From Nocardia flavorosea (lineage in GTDB: Bacteria > Actinomycetota > Actinomycetes > Mycobacteriales > Mycobacteriaceae): a DNA stretch of 64,000 nucleotides. A program made the translations under genes and the position numbers. The notes under the pieces were generated by a model, which worked only from the letters and a program-made list of their open reading frames with translations, was not told the origin of the DNA and searched no databases. The stretch is from positions 1,426,001-1,490,000 of the forward strand of contig NZ_JADLQL010000001.1 in the NCBI RefSeq assembly GCF_015477805.1, in the 5' to 3' direction. Positions 35,906-45,433 of this stretch are shown one piece after another; position 1 is the stretch's first letter; each line of letters starts with the position of its first letter.

Positions 35906-36474
35906 ATAGCAACGCAGCTGCCCACCGCGGACACGACCCCGCCTCGTCCTCCGCTCCGTCGATCGAAACCGCCGCCGATCGGCACGCCCTGTCCGGAGTC
36001 GGCATCGTGCGCCTGGACGGGGTCCGCCGGCCGGTACTCAGCGCGACCGGCCGCGTGCGCAGGCTGCTCGGGTCGAGCGTGCGTACCGGATGTCGCCGCA
36101 CCCCATTCGCGGAACCGGGCCCGCCGACAGAACGGTTTCAGCGTGCCGACAGCCGGCGAGCCCCGGCACCCCGCAAGCCTGCGCCCGGCCGTGAGCCGAA
36201 CTACCTCTCCTCGCGGGCCGGGAACGGCGAGGGGGCGCGGGACCCGGTCGGCGAGCGGCGCGGTGTCGGCAGCGGACCGCGGCTGCACCGGCCGTACCAC
36301 CCCGCAATCCCTACGCTTGCGAACGCGTATACGTGGTATCCGGGCCTCGCGTGCACACTGGACAACCGAGACACGCCGGACTCCGAGGCGTTCGCGCGTG
36401 ACAGACGGTGGCCGCGGGCCGGAATCCGCCCCGCCGACGGGGTGACCGGCCGGTCGGCGCCGGAAAGGACGATG
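35906..36474. other. Divergent region between bioY and the molybdoenzyme gene
   Basis: About 570 bp without a recognisable gene. The frame of the molybdoenzyme is open through it, but the residues are Arg/Pro-rich and unlike the family. Apart from the palindrome at its left edge, no operator was recognised. Confidence 0.5.
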
Positions 36475-38808
36475 ATGACGCGGGCCCGACCCACCGCTAC
36501 GCACTGGGGGAACTACCTCGTCGGCACCGCCGCCGACGGAGCGCTCTCGGTGACACCGCACGGCGCCGACCCGCACCCCTCCCCCATCGGGCGCTCGCTG
36601 ACCGCCCTGCACGATCCGGCCCACCGCATAGCCCGACCGGCGATACGCCTCGGCTATTACCGCGACCGGACGGCCGCCGATCCCGGGCTACGCGGACAAC
36701 AGCCGTTCGTGGAAGTCGACTGGGACGAGGCCCTCGATATCGCCGCCGACGCACTGTGCACAACCCGCGCGACCGCTGGTAACCGTGCCATCTACGGCGG
36801 CTCCTACGGGTGGGCCGGCGCCGGCCGATTCCACCACGCACAGGGGCAGATCCACCGCTTCCTGCAACTGTTCGGGGGTTACACCGCCTCGGTGGACACC
36901 TACTCCTTCGCCGCGGCCGAGGTGCTCATACCGCATGTACTCGGGATGAACGCCTACGTCGCCGCCCGGCAGGCGCCCAGCACCGGAGAAATCGTCCGCA
37001 GCTGCGCCCGTATCGTGTTCTTCGGCGGCGCCCCGCAACGTAACACCCAGGTCAATCCCGGCGGTGTCGGGGCTCATCCGGGTCCGGGCAGACTCACCGT
37101 GCTGCGCGAGGCCGGTATCGATATCGTCCATATCGGGCCCGTTCGCGACGATTGCGATCCGGCGCTCGGCGCGCGCTGGATACCGTGCCGCCCGCACGGC
37201 GATACCGCGGTCATGCTCGCCCTGCTGCACACCCTCGTCACCGAGGGACTGCACGATCGCGCATTCCTCGACCGCTACTGCACCGGTTTCGACCGGCTCG
37301 CCGAGTACATCACCGGCCGCAGCGACGGTGTGCCCAAATCACCGGAATGGGCCGCAGAGCTCGCCGAGATCCCGGCCGGCGAGATCCGCGATCTGGCCCG
37401 GCTGATGGCACGCGAACGCTGCCTGATCGGACTGCCGTACGCGTTGCAGCGCGCCGAACACGGTGAGCAGACCTACTGGGCCGCTTGGGCGCTCGCGGCC
37501 GCCCTGGGCCATATCGGACTGCCCGGTGGCGGCGTGCTCATGGGCACGGGGGTGGGCATGACCAACAATATGCAGCGCCGGTGTCTGCCTTTCGAGCTCG
37601 GTGTGCTGCCGCAACCGGGGAATCCGGTGACCGATATCGTTCCGGTGGCCCGGCTCACCGAGATGCTGGAACGTCCCGGCGCAACGGTCGACTACAACGG
37701 CCGAGTCCTCACCTATCCGCCGATCGACCTGATCTATTGGGCCGGCGGTAATCCGTTCCACCACCATCAGGACCTCAACCGGCTGCGGCGGGCGTGGTCG
37801 CGGCCGCGCACCGTGATCGTCAACGAGATCAGCTGGACGGCGACCGCCCGGCTGGCCGATATCGTATTGCCCACCACCGCATCCGCGGAGCGAGAGGATT
37901 TCACCGGGGGCAGCAGCGATCACTGGCTGACGCCCATGCACCGGGCCCTCGAACCGTTCGGGCAGGCGCGCGACGACTACGCGATCTTCTCCGGTCTCGC
38001 CGAACGGCTCGGTTTCGCCGAGCGTTTCACCGAGGGCCGTACCGCGCACCAGTGGGTGCAGCACCTGTGGCAGACCACCGTCGGCAATGCCGCGGCCGCC
38101 GGTATCCGGTTACCCGATTACGCGGAGTTCCGCGCCGGCGGGCCCATCGATCTGCGACCGCAGCTACCGGAGGCCCACCACGCGCTCGAACAGTTCCGCG
38201 CCGACCCGCAACGGCACCCACTGCGCACTCCGTCCGGCCGGATCGAACTCTTCTCCGCAACCATCGCCGGATTCGGTTATCCGGACTGCCTCGGCCACCC
38301 CGCCTGGTTCCCGCCCCGGGAATGGCTCGGCAGCCCCGCGGCGAAACGTTTTCCGCTGCATCTGCTGTCCCACCAGCCCGCGGCCCGTTTGCACAGCCAG
38401 CTCGATCACGGTGTGACCAGCCGGGAAACCAAGATCCGCGGTCGCGAGCCGGTGCGGATGAATCCCACCGACGCCGCCGCGCGCGGACTGCGCGACGGCG
38501 ATATCGTCCGGATCCACAACGATCGCGGCGCCCTGCTCGCCGGCGTCCGGATCAGCGCTGCGATACGGCCCGGCGTCGTGCAACTGGCGACCGGCGCCTG
38601 GTACGACCCACTGGACCCGGCCGATCCGGAATCGCTGGACGTGCACGGTAATCCGAATACGGTCACCAACGATATCGGCACCAGTTCGCTCACCCAGGGC
38701 CCCTCCTCGAACAGCTGTCTGGTGGAGGCCGAACGCTATGATGGCGAACTCCCACCGTTGTCGGTCGACACACCGCCACCGCTGGTGGACGCCGGCTCGA
38801 TCCCATGA
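36475..38808 (+). CDS. bisC: Molybdopterin-dependent oxidoreductase, BisC/DMSO reductase type
   Basis: Single-subunit bis-MGD molybdoenzyme of 777 residues. It starts THWGNYLVGTAADGALSVTP and has no twin-arginine signal, so it should be cytoplasmic, like biotin sulfoxide reductase BisC and unlike periplasmic TorA and DorA. Mo is probably bound by Ser144 in DTYSFAAAEVL. There is no [4Fe-4S] Cys motif. Further family blocks are IYGGSYGWAGAGRFHHAQ, YWAGGNPFHHHQDLNR, NEISWTATARLADIVLPTT and, in the C-terminal cap, LHSQLDHG. ATG 36475 has AAAGGA five bases upstream; ATG 36472 is the alternative. Its divergence from bioY supports a biotin sulfoxide salvage role, though other S- or N-oxides remain possible. 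Confidence 0.82.
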   Translation: MTRARPTATHWGNYLVGTAADGALSVTPHGADPHPSPIGRSLTALHDPAHRIARPAIRLGYYRDRTAADPGLRGQQPFVEVDWDEALDIAADALCTTRATAGNRAIYGGSYGWAGAGRFHHAQGQIHRFLQLFGGYTASVDTYSFAAAEVLIPHVLGMNAYVAARQAPSTGEIVRSCARIVFFGGAPQRNTQVNPGGVGAHPGPGRLTVLREAGIDIVHIGPVRDDCDPALGARWIPCRPHGDTAVMLALLHTLVTEGLHDRAFLDRYCTGFDRLAEYITGRSDGVPKSPEWAAELAEIPAGEIRDLARLMARERCLIGLPYALQRAEHGEQTYWAAWALAAALGHIGLPGGGVLMGTGVGMTNNMQRRCLPFELGVLPQPGNPVTDIVPVARLTEMLERPGATVDYNGRVLTYPPIDLIYWAGGNPFHHHQDLNRLRRAWSRPRTVIVNEISWTATARLADIVLPTTASAEREDFTGGSSDHWLTPMHRALEPFGQARDDYAIFSGLAERLGFAERFTEGRTAHQWVQHLWQTTVGNAAAAGIRLPDYAEFRAGGPIDLRPQLPEAHHALEQFRADPQRHPLRTPSGRIELFSATIAGFGYPDCLGHPAWFPPREWLGSPAAKRFPLHLLSHQPAARLHSQLDHGVTSRETKIRGREPVRMNPTDAAARGLRDGDIVRIHNDRGALLAGVRISAAIRPGVVQLATGAWYDPLDPADPESLDVHGNPNTVTNDIGTSSLTQGPSSNSCLVEAERYDGELPPLSVDTPPPLVDAGSIP

Positions 38809-38857
38809 ACGGCGGCCGGCATCACCTGCCGGCGCTCCACGCTGCCGGCGCGGCCGA

Positions 38858-40222
38858 CTACCCGCGAACGAACTCCGCAGTCAGATCGCGCCCGCGGGTT
38901 TCGGCCATACGCCAGATCGCCGTGGCTGTGACGAGCGCGGTGACACCGATGATCGCACTGAGCGGCAGACTGGAGCCGCCCGTCGACGCGACGAAACTGC
39001 TCGCGATCAGCGGACCGAACCCGGCCCCGATCAGACTGGCCGTCTGATAGCCCAGCGATACACCGGTGTACCGCATCTCGGTACCGAACATCTCCGCCAG
39101 CAGTGGCGCCAGCGGGGCGTACATGAGGTTTTGCACCACCTGCGCGATCAGCAGTCCGACGGTCAGCCAGAGGACCGATCCGGTGTTCACCAGGGCATAC
39201 AGCGGGAGTGCGAAAACCACAGCGCCCAGGGCACCGGCCAGGGTGACGGTCCGGCGGCCCAGCCGATCCGACAACGCCGAGAACAGCGGAATGCAGACCA
39301 GCGATACCACCGACATCGCGACCAGTGTGCGCATCACCTCGGATTCGTCGTATCCGGTATCGGTGGCGTAGGCGATGATGTGCGAGGTGGTGAGCGCGGT
39401 CAGCGCAAACGGCCCGATTCCGGCGGCGCACGCCAGGATGAGCGGCCGCGGATTGCGCAGCAGCTGGATCAGCGGTGTTGCGGCTTTCGGTTCGGACTCG
39501 GATTCGGCCTGTTCCAGGGCCTCCCGGAAGACCGGGCTCTCCACCACACCCAGGCGCACATACAGGCCGACGGCCACCAGCACACCGCTGAGCAGGAACG
39601 GCAGGCGCCAGCCCCAGGAGTACAGGCTCTCGTCCGGGAGCATGGTCACCACCATGACCACCACGGTCGAGAGCAGGAAGCCGATCGGAGAGCCGAGTTG
39701 CATGATCCCCGCCCATTTACCGCGGCGATTCTTATCGGCGTGCTCGATCACCATGAGTGCCGCCCCGCCCCATTCGCCGCCGATCGCGATGCCCTGGACC
39801 AGGCGTAGTGCGACCAGCAGAATCGGAGCCAGCACACCGATCGTTGCGTAGCCGGGGAGCAGGCCGATGATGAAGCTGGCACCGCCCATCATCACCATGG
39901 TCACGATCAGCATCGATTTCCGCCCGAGTCGATCGCCGAAATGACCGAACAGGACGCCGCCGATGGGCCGCGCCGCGTAACCGGCGGCGAGCGTGCCGAA
40001 GGCAGCGATGGTGGATGCGGCGGAGTTCGACGACGGGAAGAACAGCTTGCCGAAAACCAGGGCGGCCATGGTGCTGTAGAGGAGGAAGTCGTAGTACTCC
40101 AGGACGGTGCCGAGCAGGCTCGACAGCGCGACTTTACGCAACTGCGTGTTGTCGCTCGCCGCGCCCGGCGTTGCGGTGTCCGACAGTAATTCGGCTCTCG
40201 GCGGTTGTTTCTCTGTGTACAT
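38858..40222 (-). CDS. MFS transporter, metabolite:H+ symporter (MHS) type
   Basis: Twelve-helix secondary transporter of 454 residues. The N-terminal region VALSSLLGTVLEYYDFLLY and the loop FGHFGDRLGRKSML are hallmarks of the MHS group (shikimate, alpha-ketoglutarate and aromatic-acid permeases), as is GGEWGGAALMVIEHADKNRRG between helices 4 and 5 (given in part). ATG at 40222 has GGAG six bases upstream. Last gene of SDR-epimerase-MFS, 89 bp after the epimerase gene. Likely imports the substrate of the two oxidoreductases; its identity is unknown. Confidence 0.88.
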   Translation of the reverse strand: MYTEKQPPRAELLSDTATPGAASDNTQLRKVALSSLLGTVLEYYDFLLYSTMAALVFGKLFFPSSNSAASTIAAFGTLAAGYAARPIGGVLFGHFGDRLGRKSMLIVTMVMMGGASFIIGLLPGYATIGVLAPILLVALRLVQGIAIGGEWGGAALMVIEHADKNRRGKWAGIMQLGSPIGFLLSTVVVMVVTMLPDESLYSWGWRLPFLLSGVLVAVGLYVRLGVVESPVFREALEQAESESEPKAATPLIQLLRNPRPLILACAAGIGPFALTALTTSHIIAYATDTGYDESEVMRTLVAMSVVSLVCIPLFSALSDRLGRRTVTLAGALGAVVFALPLYALVNTGSVLWLTVGLLIAQVVQNLMYAPLAPLLAEMFGTEMRYTGVSLGYQTASLIGAGFGPLIASSFVASTGGSSLPLSAIIGVTALVTATAIWRMAETRGRDLTAEFVRG

Positions 40223-40311
40223 GGCGACTCCAGCGTCGGTGATCAAGCCTCGGCGCGGACCGGGCTCCGGCCGACATCTCGCCGTAGCCCGCCGCGCGAA
40301 AATCGGACGGT

Positions 40312-41226
40312 TCAGTGTGTGGCCGTGCGGACCACATCGATGAGCGCTTCGACGGCGCGGGCGCAGTCGTCGCGGGCATAACCCAGCCGGCGCACCACAC
40401 CGGCCTCCGGCTCGTAGGCCAGTGTGTTTCCACGACCTTGGATGATGGCGGCGTCGGGCAGCAGCGGATGTTGTTCATCGCGTTCGGTGATCACCTGCGC
40501 GCCACCGGCGGCATCGACCATCATCTGGAAGAACTGCCGGTACGACAGGTTCTGGTCGCCGACGAGATAGGCCGCGCCGGATTCACCGTCGAGCAGGGCA
40601 CCGCGGATCGCCTGGGCGAGCGAGGCGGCGGACATGTAGTTGGTGCCGCCGACCGGCGCGAAATCGGGGATATCGGATTCGTTTCCGGCCGCCCACGAGA
40701 CCATCCGGCGGTAACGCCGGGCCGACGCACCGGGTACGGCGCCGATGATCGAAGGCGGATTGAGTGTGCAGACGGTGAACGATGCGTCGGCGAGCGCGCG
40801 GGCGCCCTCGTCGGCTGCCTTTCGGGCGGCGATATACGGGTTGTTGTCCGCGAGATCCGGCCGCAGCTGGTGGTAATAGCTGCCGACCTGCACGAACCGG
40901 CCCACACCGGCTTGTTTGGCGAGCGCGGCGAACCGCGGTACGCCCACGATCTGGGTGTCCGCCCAGAACTGCTCGGGGTCGTCGTCGGCCTTTTTGTGCC
41001 GCACATCCTGACCGGCGGAGAAGACGATGCCGTCGAATCGTGACAGCTGTTCCCGGGTGAACGTGGGAACGGTGTAATCGCCTGTCAGCAGCGGGAAACC
41101 GGCGACCGGCGAGTCGCCGGGGATCTCCCCGCGGGCCGCGACGGTGACGTCGTCGCCGTGTTCGCGCAGGTGCAGCGCGGCGTGCGCGCCGATCATGCCG
41201 GTGCCGCCGATGATCAGTATTTTCAT
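40312..41226 (-). CDS. NAD-dependent epimerase/dehydratase family protein
   Basis: Extended-type Rossmann protein of 304 residues. The nucleotide-binding motif is GGTGMIG at 8-14 (MKILIIGGTGMIGAHAALHL). The segment QVGSYYHQLRPDLADNNPYIAARK contains a Tyr-x3-Lys-like element (YIAARK, so the Lys is displaced), which leaves catalysis uncertain. C-terminal region YLVGDQNLSYRQFFQMMVDA resembles atypical NAD(P)-binding reductases. 28 bp after the SDR gene, so in the same operon. Substrate not known. Confidence 0.8.
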   Translation of the reverse strand: MKILIIGGTGMIGAHAALHLREHGDDVTVAARGEIPGDSPVAGFPLLTGDYTVPTFTREQLSRFDGIVFSAGQDVRHKKADDDPEQFWADTQIVGVPRFAALAKQAGVGRFVQVGSYYHQLRPDLADNNPYIAARKAADEGARALADASFTVCTLNPPSIIGAVPGASARRYRRMVSWAAGNESDIPDFAPVGGTNYMSAASLAQAIRGALLDGESGAAYLVGDQNLSYRQFFQMMVDAAGGAQVITERDEQHPLLPDAAIIQGRGNTLAYEPEAGVVRRLGYARDDCARAVEALIDVVRTATH

Positions 41227-41254
41227 ATTCCGGGATGACTTTCGGTCCGTTGGG

Positions 41255-42070
41255 TCAGGGGTTGCGGGGCCGGTTGGTCCAGCCGCCGGAGTGACGCGGC
41301 ACCCAGCCACCGGCGGCGTGAGTTCCGCCGTCGACGTGGACGGTGCCGCCGGTGACGAAGCGGGACAGGTCGGAGGCGAGGAACAGCGCCACCCCGGCCA
41401 CATCGTCGGGCCGGCCGGGACCGCCGAGCGGTGACCAGGTCGGCCACAGGTGCCGGTCCTCATCGGGGACGAGCGTGGCGTAGGGCACCTGAACCGATTC
41501 GATGAGGTCCGGGGCAATGGCGTTGACGCGGATACCGGCGGGGCCGACCTCGGCAGCCAGCGATCGGGTGAATCCGGTCAGTGCGGCCTTGTATCCCGAG
41601 TACACGGCGTGCCCGGGGATCGCGCGGTGGGCTTCGACAGTGGTGAGATTGATGATCGAACCGGCGCCCCGTTCGGTCATTCCCGGCAGCAGTGCGTGGG
41701 TCAGGCGCAGGACGTGCCCGAAATTGATGTCGTGCAGTTCGTCCCACAGCGGCGGCGCATCGGTGGCGAAGGTACGCGGCGGCCGGAGGTAGTGGCCGAC
41801 ATTGTTGACCAGTACCTGAGGCCGGTGTGCGATGAGTTCGGGCGGGCACGGCACAACCCGCACATCCCATTCCACCTGCGCTATCGAGCCGCCCGCGGCG
41901 GGATCGAATTCGACCGAACCGATCGGCTCGGTATCGGCCACCAGGACATCGGCGCCGTGCGCCGCGAACGCCCGCGCGACCGCTGCGCCGATACCGGCGG
42001 CGCCACCGGTGACCACGGCTCGCCGGCCGGCGAGCAGCGCGCCGGGAGTGAATGAGCTGATATCGGTCAT
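41255..42070 (-). CDS. Short-chain dehydrogenase/reductase
   Basis: Classical SDR of 271 residues. TGGAAGIG near 21-28 binds the nucleotide, NNVG follows, and the catalytic Tyr/Lys are in YSGYK. The segment preceding them (IINLTTVEAHRAIPGHAVY) has Thr where a catalytic Ser is often found. DG-x-TH (HVDGGTHAAGGW) ends the fold. ATG at 42070. First gene of its operon, divergent from the IclR gene with 157 bp between; likely repressed or activated by that regulator. Substrate unknown; in context perhaps an aromatic-side-chain alcohol or diol. Confidence 0.85.
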   Translation of the reverse strand: MTDISSFTPGALLAGRRAVVTGGAAGIGAAVARAFAAHGADVLVADTEPIGSVEFDPAAGGSIAQVEWDVRVVPCPPELIAHRPQVLVNNVGHYLRPPRTFATDAPPLWDELHDINFGHVLRLTHALLPGMTERGAGSIINLTTVEAHRAIPGHAVYSGYKAALTGFTRSLAAEVGPAGIRVNAIAPDLIESVQVPYATLVPDEDRHLWPTWSPLGGPGRPDDVAGVALFLASDLSRFVTGGTVHVDGGTHAAGGWVPRHSGGWTNRPRNP

Positions 42071-42112
42071 CCACGGATTACAACCCGCGGGCACCACCGC
42101 CGACAGCGGAGT

Positions 42113-42127
42113 TTCCGGACAGTGGAA
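42113..42127. promoter_or_regulatory. Inverted repeat in the SDR/iclR divergent promoter region
   Basis: TTCC, seven bases, GGAA. IclR-family operators are often 15-bp palindromes of similar size. Only four-base arms, so tentative. Confidence 0.3.
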
Positions 42128-42166
42128 GAACTCGTGCCCACCGCACCCGGCGCAAATTACTGTGCT

Positions 42167-42184
42167 AGGCGTCGCGAAACGCCT
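42167..42184. promoter_or_regulatory. Six-bp-arm inverted repeat upstream of iclR
   Basis: AGGCGT, six bases, ACGCCT. It is 44 bases before the iclR ATG and could be an operator for autoregulation. Confidence 0.4.
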
Positions 42185-42227
42185 GCTGAGGTGCCCGTCG
42201 CGTCGCCCAGGTGAGGAAGGAGACCGG

Positions 42228-42983
42228 ATGCGGTCGCAGAGTGCCGGCGAGACCCCGACCGGAGTCATGCAGCGCGCGGCCTCGATCCTCGATGTACTCG
42301 ACGGGGCCGAACCGATGAACCTGTCGCAGATCGTCGCGGCCACCGGGTTACCGCTGTCGTCGGCGCATCGCGCGCTGGAACAGCTGGTCGCGTTGCGCTG
42401 GGTGCACCGGCACGGCAAGCGGTACCAGCTGGGGATGCGCATCATCGAGCTCGGCTCGGCCGCGTCCCAGCAGAATGCGCTGCGCCGGGCGGCGCTCCCG
42501 AGCCTGCACTGGTTGCACCGGGTGACCGGCTGCATCGTCCACCTGGGCGTGCTCGACGGCGACGAGGTCGTTTATCTGGAGAAGGTCGGCGGGGAACTCG
42601 TCACCGATATCCGGTCCCGGGTCGGCAGCCGGCTACGAGCGGAGACCTCGGCGATCGGCAAGGCACTGCTCGCCCTCGACCGGCCCGCCCACTCCGGCTC
42701 ACCCGATATCGATCGGGCCCGGGAACTGCGCATGGTCTACGAGCACGAGCGGTGCATGAAAGGTTTCAGCTGTGTGGCGGCGCCGATCGGGACGATGGGT
42801 CACGGGGAGCCGGCCGCCGTCTCGGTTTTCGGTTCGGTGACCAAGATCCGCGCGGACCAGCGGATACACCTGTCGGTGCAGACCGCAGCCGCGGAAATCG
42901 GGCGGCGGCTGGACCTGCCCCGCTCCGGTACGGCCCCGCGGCGTCCTGTCCGATACCGGCAGAGCCGACTGGGTGCCCGGTAG
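42228..42983 (+). CDS. IclR-family transcriptional regulator (first)
   Basis: Regulator of 251 residues. An N-terminal winged helix (GVMQRAASILDVL, MNLSQIVAATGLPLSSAHRAL) is followed by the IclR effector-binding domain (VHLGVLDGDEVVYLEKV, RSRVGSRLRAETSAIGKALLA). ATG 42228 has GGAAGGAGA upstream at good spacing. The C-terminal tail is Arg-rich. Divergent from SDR-epimerase-MFS, which it probably controls in response to an aromatic or related acid. Confidence 0.9.
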   Translation: MRSQSAGETPTGVMQRAASILDVLDGAEPMNLSQIVAATGLPLSSAHRALEQLVALRWVHRHGKRYQLGMRIIELGSAASQQNALRRAALPSLHWLHRVTGCIVHLGVLDGDEVVYLEKVGGELVTDIRSRVGSRLRAETSAIGKALLALDRPAHSGSPDIDRARELRMVYEHERCMKGFSCVAAPIGTMGHGEPAAVSVFGSVTKIRADQRIHLSVQTAAAEIGRRLDLPRSGTAPRRPVRYRQSRLGAR

Positions 42984-43081
42984 GTGGTCCCGCACCGCTC
43001 GCCCCGGGCGGGCCCGACGCGCCGCGACGGTCCCGGCCCGCCCGGGTGGGCAAGAACGGGATCGCCCGCCCCGGGGCCGAA

Positions 43082-44545
43082 TCAGTCGTTCGGAATGAGG
43101 GTGTACTTGGTGAAGAGGAATTCGTGGATACCCTCGAAACCGCCTTCACGCCCGATTCCCGACTGTTTGATCCCGCCGAACGGCGCGGCGGCATTCGAAA
43201 CGACCCCGGCGTTCAGGCCCATCATGCCGGTTTCCAGCCGGTCGATCATGCGGTGGCCGCGCGCGAGATCGCGCGTGTACACATAGGACACGAGGCCGTA
43301 CTCGGTGTTGTTGGCCAGCCGCACGGCCTCGTCCTCGGTGCTGAATGTGGTGATGGCCAGAACGGGTCCGAAGATCTCCTCGCGCAGGATCTCGCTGCCC
43401 TCGGCAACTCCGGTGAGCACCGTGGGCTGGTAGAAACTACCCGGCCGCTCGGCCCGGGCCCCGCCGGTACGCACCACCGCGCCGCGCGCCGTCGCGTCGG
43501 CGACCAGGCCGGCGGCCTTGCGGACCGCCTCGTCGTCGATGAGCGGTCCGATGGTCACGCCGTCCTCGGTGCCGCGGCCGATCTTCATCGCCGCGACGCG
43601 GGCGGTGATGCGGTCGGCGAATTCCTCGGCCACCGCCTCGTGCACGATGAACCGGTTCGCGGCCGTGCACGCCTGCCCGATATTGCGGAACTTCGCCGCC
43701 AACGCTCCGTCGACCGCTTTGTCGAGGTCGGCGTCGTCGAAAATCACGAACGGGGCATTGCCGCCGAGTTCCATCGAGACACGCAACACCGTATCGGCGG
43801 CCTGCGCGATGAGCTTGCGTCCCACCCCGGTCGACCCGGTGAACGACAGTTTCCGTAGCCGGGGGTCGGCGATGAGCGGCGCCGAGACACTGCTCGCGGA
43901 GGAGGTGGTCACCACGTTCACCACACCGGCGGGCAGCCCGGCGTCGGCCAGCACCTGCGCGAAGAACAAGGTGGTCAGCGGGGTGGCCTCCGGTGGTTTG
44001 AGCACCGTGGTGCAGCCCGCGGCCAGCGCCGGCGCGATTTTTCGGGTGGCCATGGCGAACGGGAAGTTCCAGGGGGTGATGAAGAACGAGGGCCCGACCG
44101 GATGCTGCGAGACGATCATCTGCCCGGTGCCTTCGGGATTGCTGCCGTACCGGCCGTGGACCCGCACGGCTTCCTCGCTGAACCAGCGCAGGAATTCACC
44201 ACCGTAGGCCACCTCGCCGCGGGCCTCGGCCAGCGGCTTACCCATTTCCACCGTCATCAGCAGGGCGAGATCGTCGGCACGTTCCTGCACGAGCTCCCAG
44301 GCGCGGCGCAGGATTTCGCTGCGTGCCCGCGGCGCGGTGGCCGCCCACGATTCCTGTGCGGCCACCGCTGCGTCCAGGGCTCGGACGGCGTCGCCGGGAG
44401 TGGCGTCGGCTACGGCCCGAACCACCTGTCCGGTCGCGGGATCGCGCACCTCGAAGGAGGCGCCGCCGCAGGCATCGATCCATTCGCCGCCGATGAAAAG
44501 CTGGTTCGGGGTTCCGGAGAGCAGCACGTTCTCGCGGTCGGTCAC
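43082..44545 (-). CDS. gabD: NAD(P)-dependent succinate-semialdehyde dehydrogenase
   Basis: Aldehyde dehydrogenase of 487 residues most like GabD. Catalytic Cys293 is in GQACTAANRF and Glu259 in MELGGNAPF; the motifs TPWNFPFAMATRK and FTGSTGVGRK are typical of succinate-semialdehyde dehydrogenases. It would oxidise the succinic semialdehyde released by HpaI to succinate, closing the homoprotocatechuate pathway. Separated by 84 bp from hpaI on the same strand, it is the last gene of the operon. Confidence 0.88.
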   Translation of the reverse strand: MTDRENVLLSGTPNQLFIGGEWIDACGGASFEVRDPATGQVVRAVADATPGDAVRALDAAVAAQESWAATAPRARSEILRRAWELVQERADDLALLMTVEMGKPLAEARGEVAYGGEFLRWFSEEAVRVHGRYGSNPEGTGQMIVSQHPVGPSFFITPWNFPFAMATRKIAPALAAGCTTVLKPPEATPLTTLFFAQVLADAGLPAGVVNVVTTSSASSVSAPLIADPRLRKLSFTGSTGVGRKLIAQAADTVLRVSMELGGNAPFVIFDDADLDKAVDGALAAKFRNIGQACTAANRFIVHEAVAEEFADRITARVAAMKIGRGTEDGVTIGPLIDDEAVRKAAGLVADATARGAVVRTGGARAERPGSFYQPTVLTGVAEGSEILREEIFGPVLAITTFSTEDEAVRLANNTEYGLVSYVYTRDLARGHRMIDRLETGMMGLNAGVVSNAAAPFGGIKQSGIGREGGFEGIHEFLFTKYTLIPND

Positions 44546-44629
44546 TTCGTCACTCCTGGGTATGAGAACAGTCGGGCGCGGCGGACACGGTTTCGCCCGC
44601 GGCCGTGGGGTGCGGTCCGCACAGTCCGT

Positions 44630-45433
44630 TCAGTACGAGGCCCGCGGTGGATCATCGCTACCGCCGACAAAGGTCTGCGCCAGCTGCTCGGAACCGCGCG
44701 CCAGCATCGCCACATCGGCGCCGACGAGCATGAACCGGGCGCCCGCCGCGGCGTAATCGCGCGCGGCGGCGGGATCGAAGGCGTTGACCCCGATGGGTTT
44801 ACCGGCCGCCGCGATTCCCGCGAACGCGCGTTTCACGGCGGCGACCACCTCCGGATGGGTCTGCTGCCCGAGTAATCCCATCGAGGCGGCGAGATCGCTC
44901 GGGCCCACGAATACGCCGTCCACACCCGGTGTCTCGGCGATCTCGCGGGCGTTGCCGACCCCCTCGGCCGATTCGATCTGCACGAATACCGAAATATGAT
45001 CGGCGTCATTGTTCAGATAACCCTCGACCCGGTTCCAGCGCGCGGAGCGGGCCAGGGCACTGCCCACGCCGCGCCGGCCGGCCGGTGGGTACCGGGTCAT
45101 CGCCGCCACGTCGGCGGCTTCCTCGGGGGTCGAGACCATCGGTACCAGTAGGTTTTGCGCGCCCAGGTCGAGAACCTGTTTGACGATCACCGTTTCACCC
45201 ACGGGTACGCGGACCAGCGGGGTGACGGGATAGCCGGATACGGCGTACAGCTGGGCGAGGGTGGATTCCAGGCCGTTGGGGGCGTGCTCCATATCAATGA
45301 GCAGCCAATCCAGGCCGGCCCCGGCCATGATCTCGGCGACCACGGGCGAGCCCGAGCAGACCCATCCGCCGTAGAGGGTGCGGTCGGTGGCGGCCAGCCG
45401 GTCGCGAAAGGTGGGGGTCAGACGAAGCGGCAC
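44630..45433 (-). CDS. hpaI: 4-hydroxy-2-oxoheptanedioate aldolase HpaI
   Basis: Class II pyruvate aldolase of the HpcH/HpaI family, 267 residues. It splits 4-hydroxy-2-oxoheptanedioate into pyruvate and succinic semialdehyde. Visible motifs: GGWVCSGSPVVAEIMAGAGL, DWLLIDMEHAPN, QIESAEGVGNAREIAETPGV (the metal Glu lies here) and VDGVFVGPSDLAASMG. GTG 45433 overlaps the hpaH end by 16 bases and gives the family N-terminus [11 protein letters not shown]. Confidence 0.9.
   Translation of the reverse strand: MPLRLTPTFRDRLAATDRTLYGGWVCSGSPVVAEIMAGAGLDWLLIDMEHAPNGLESTLAQLYAVSGYPVTPLVRVPVGETVIVKQVLDLGAQNLLVPMVSTPEEAADVAAMTRYPPAGRRGVGSALARSARWNRVEGYLNNDADHISVFVQIESAEGVGNAREIAETPGVDGVFVGPSDLAASMGLLGQQTHPEVVAAVKRAFAGIAAAGKPIGVNAFDPAAARDYAAAGARFMLVGADVAMLARGSEQLAQTFVGGSDDPPRASY

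Noticed and set aside
35890..36471. 194-codon N-terminal extension of the molybdoenzyme
   Set aside because: The frame is open, but its residues are Arg/Pro-rich, contain no signal peptide and overlap the BioQ-like operator. The ATG at 36475 has a proper ribosome-binding site and family start.
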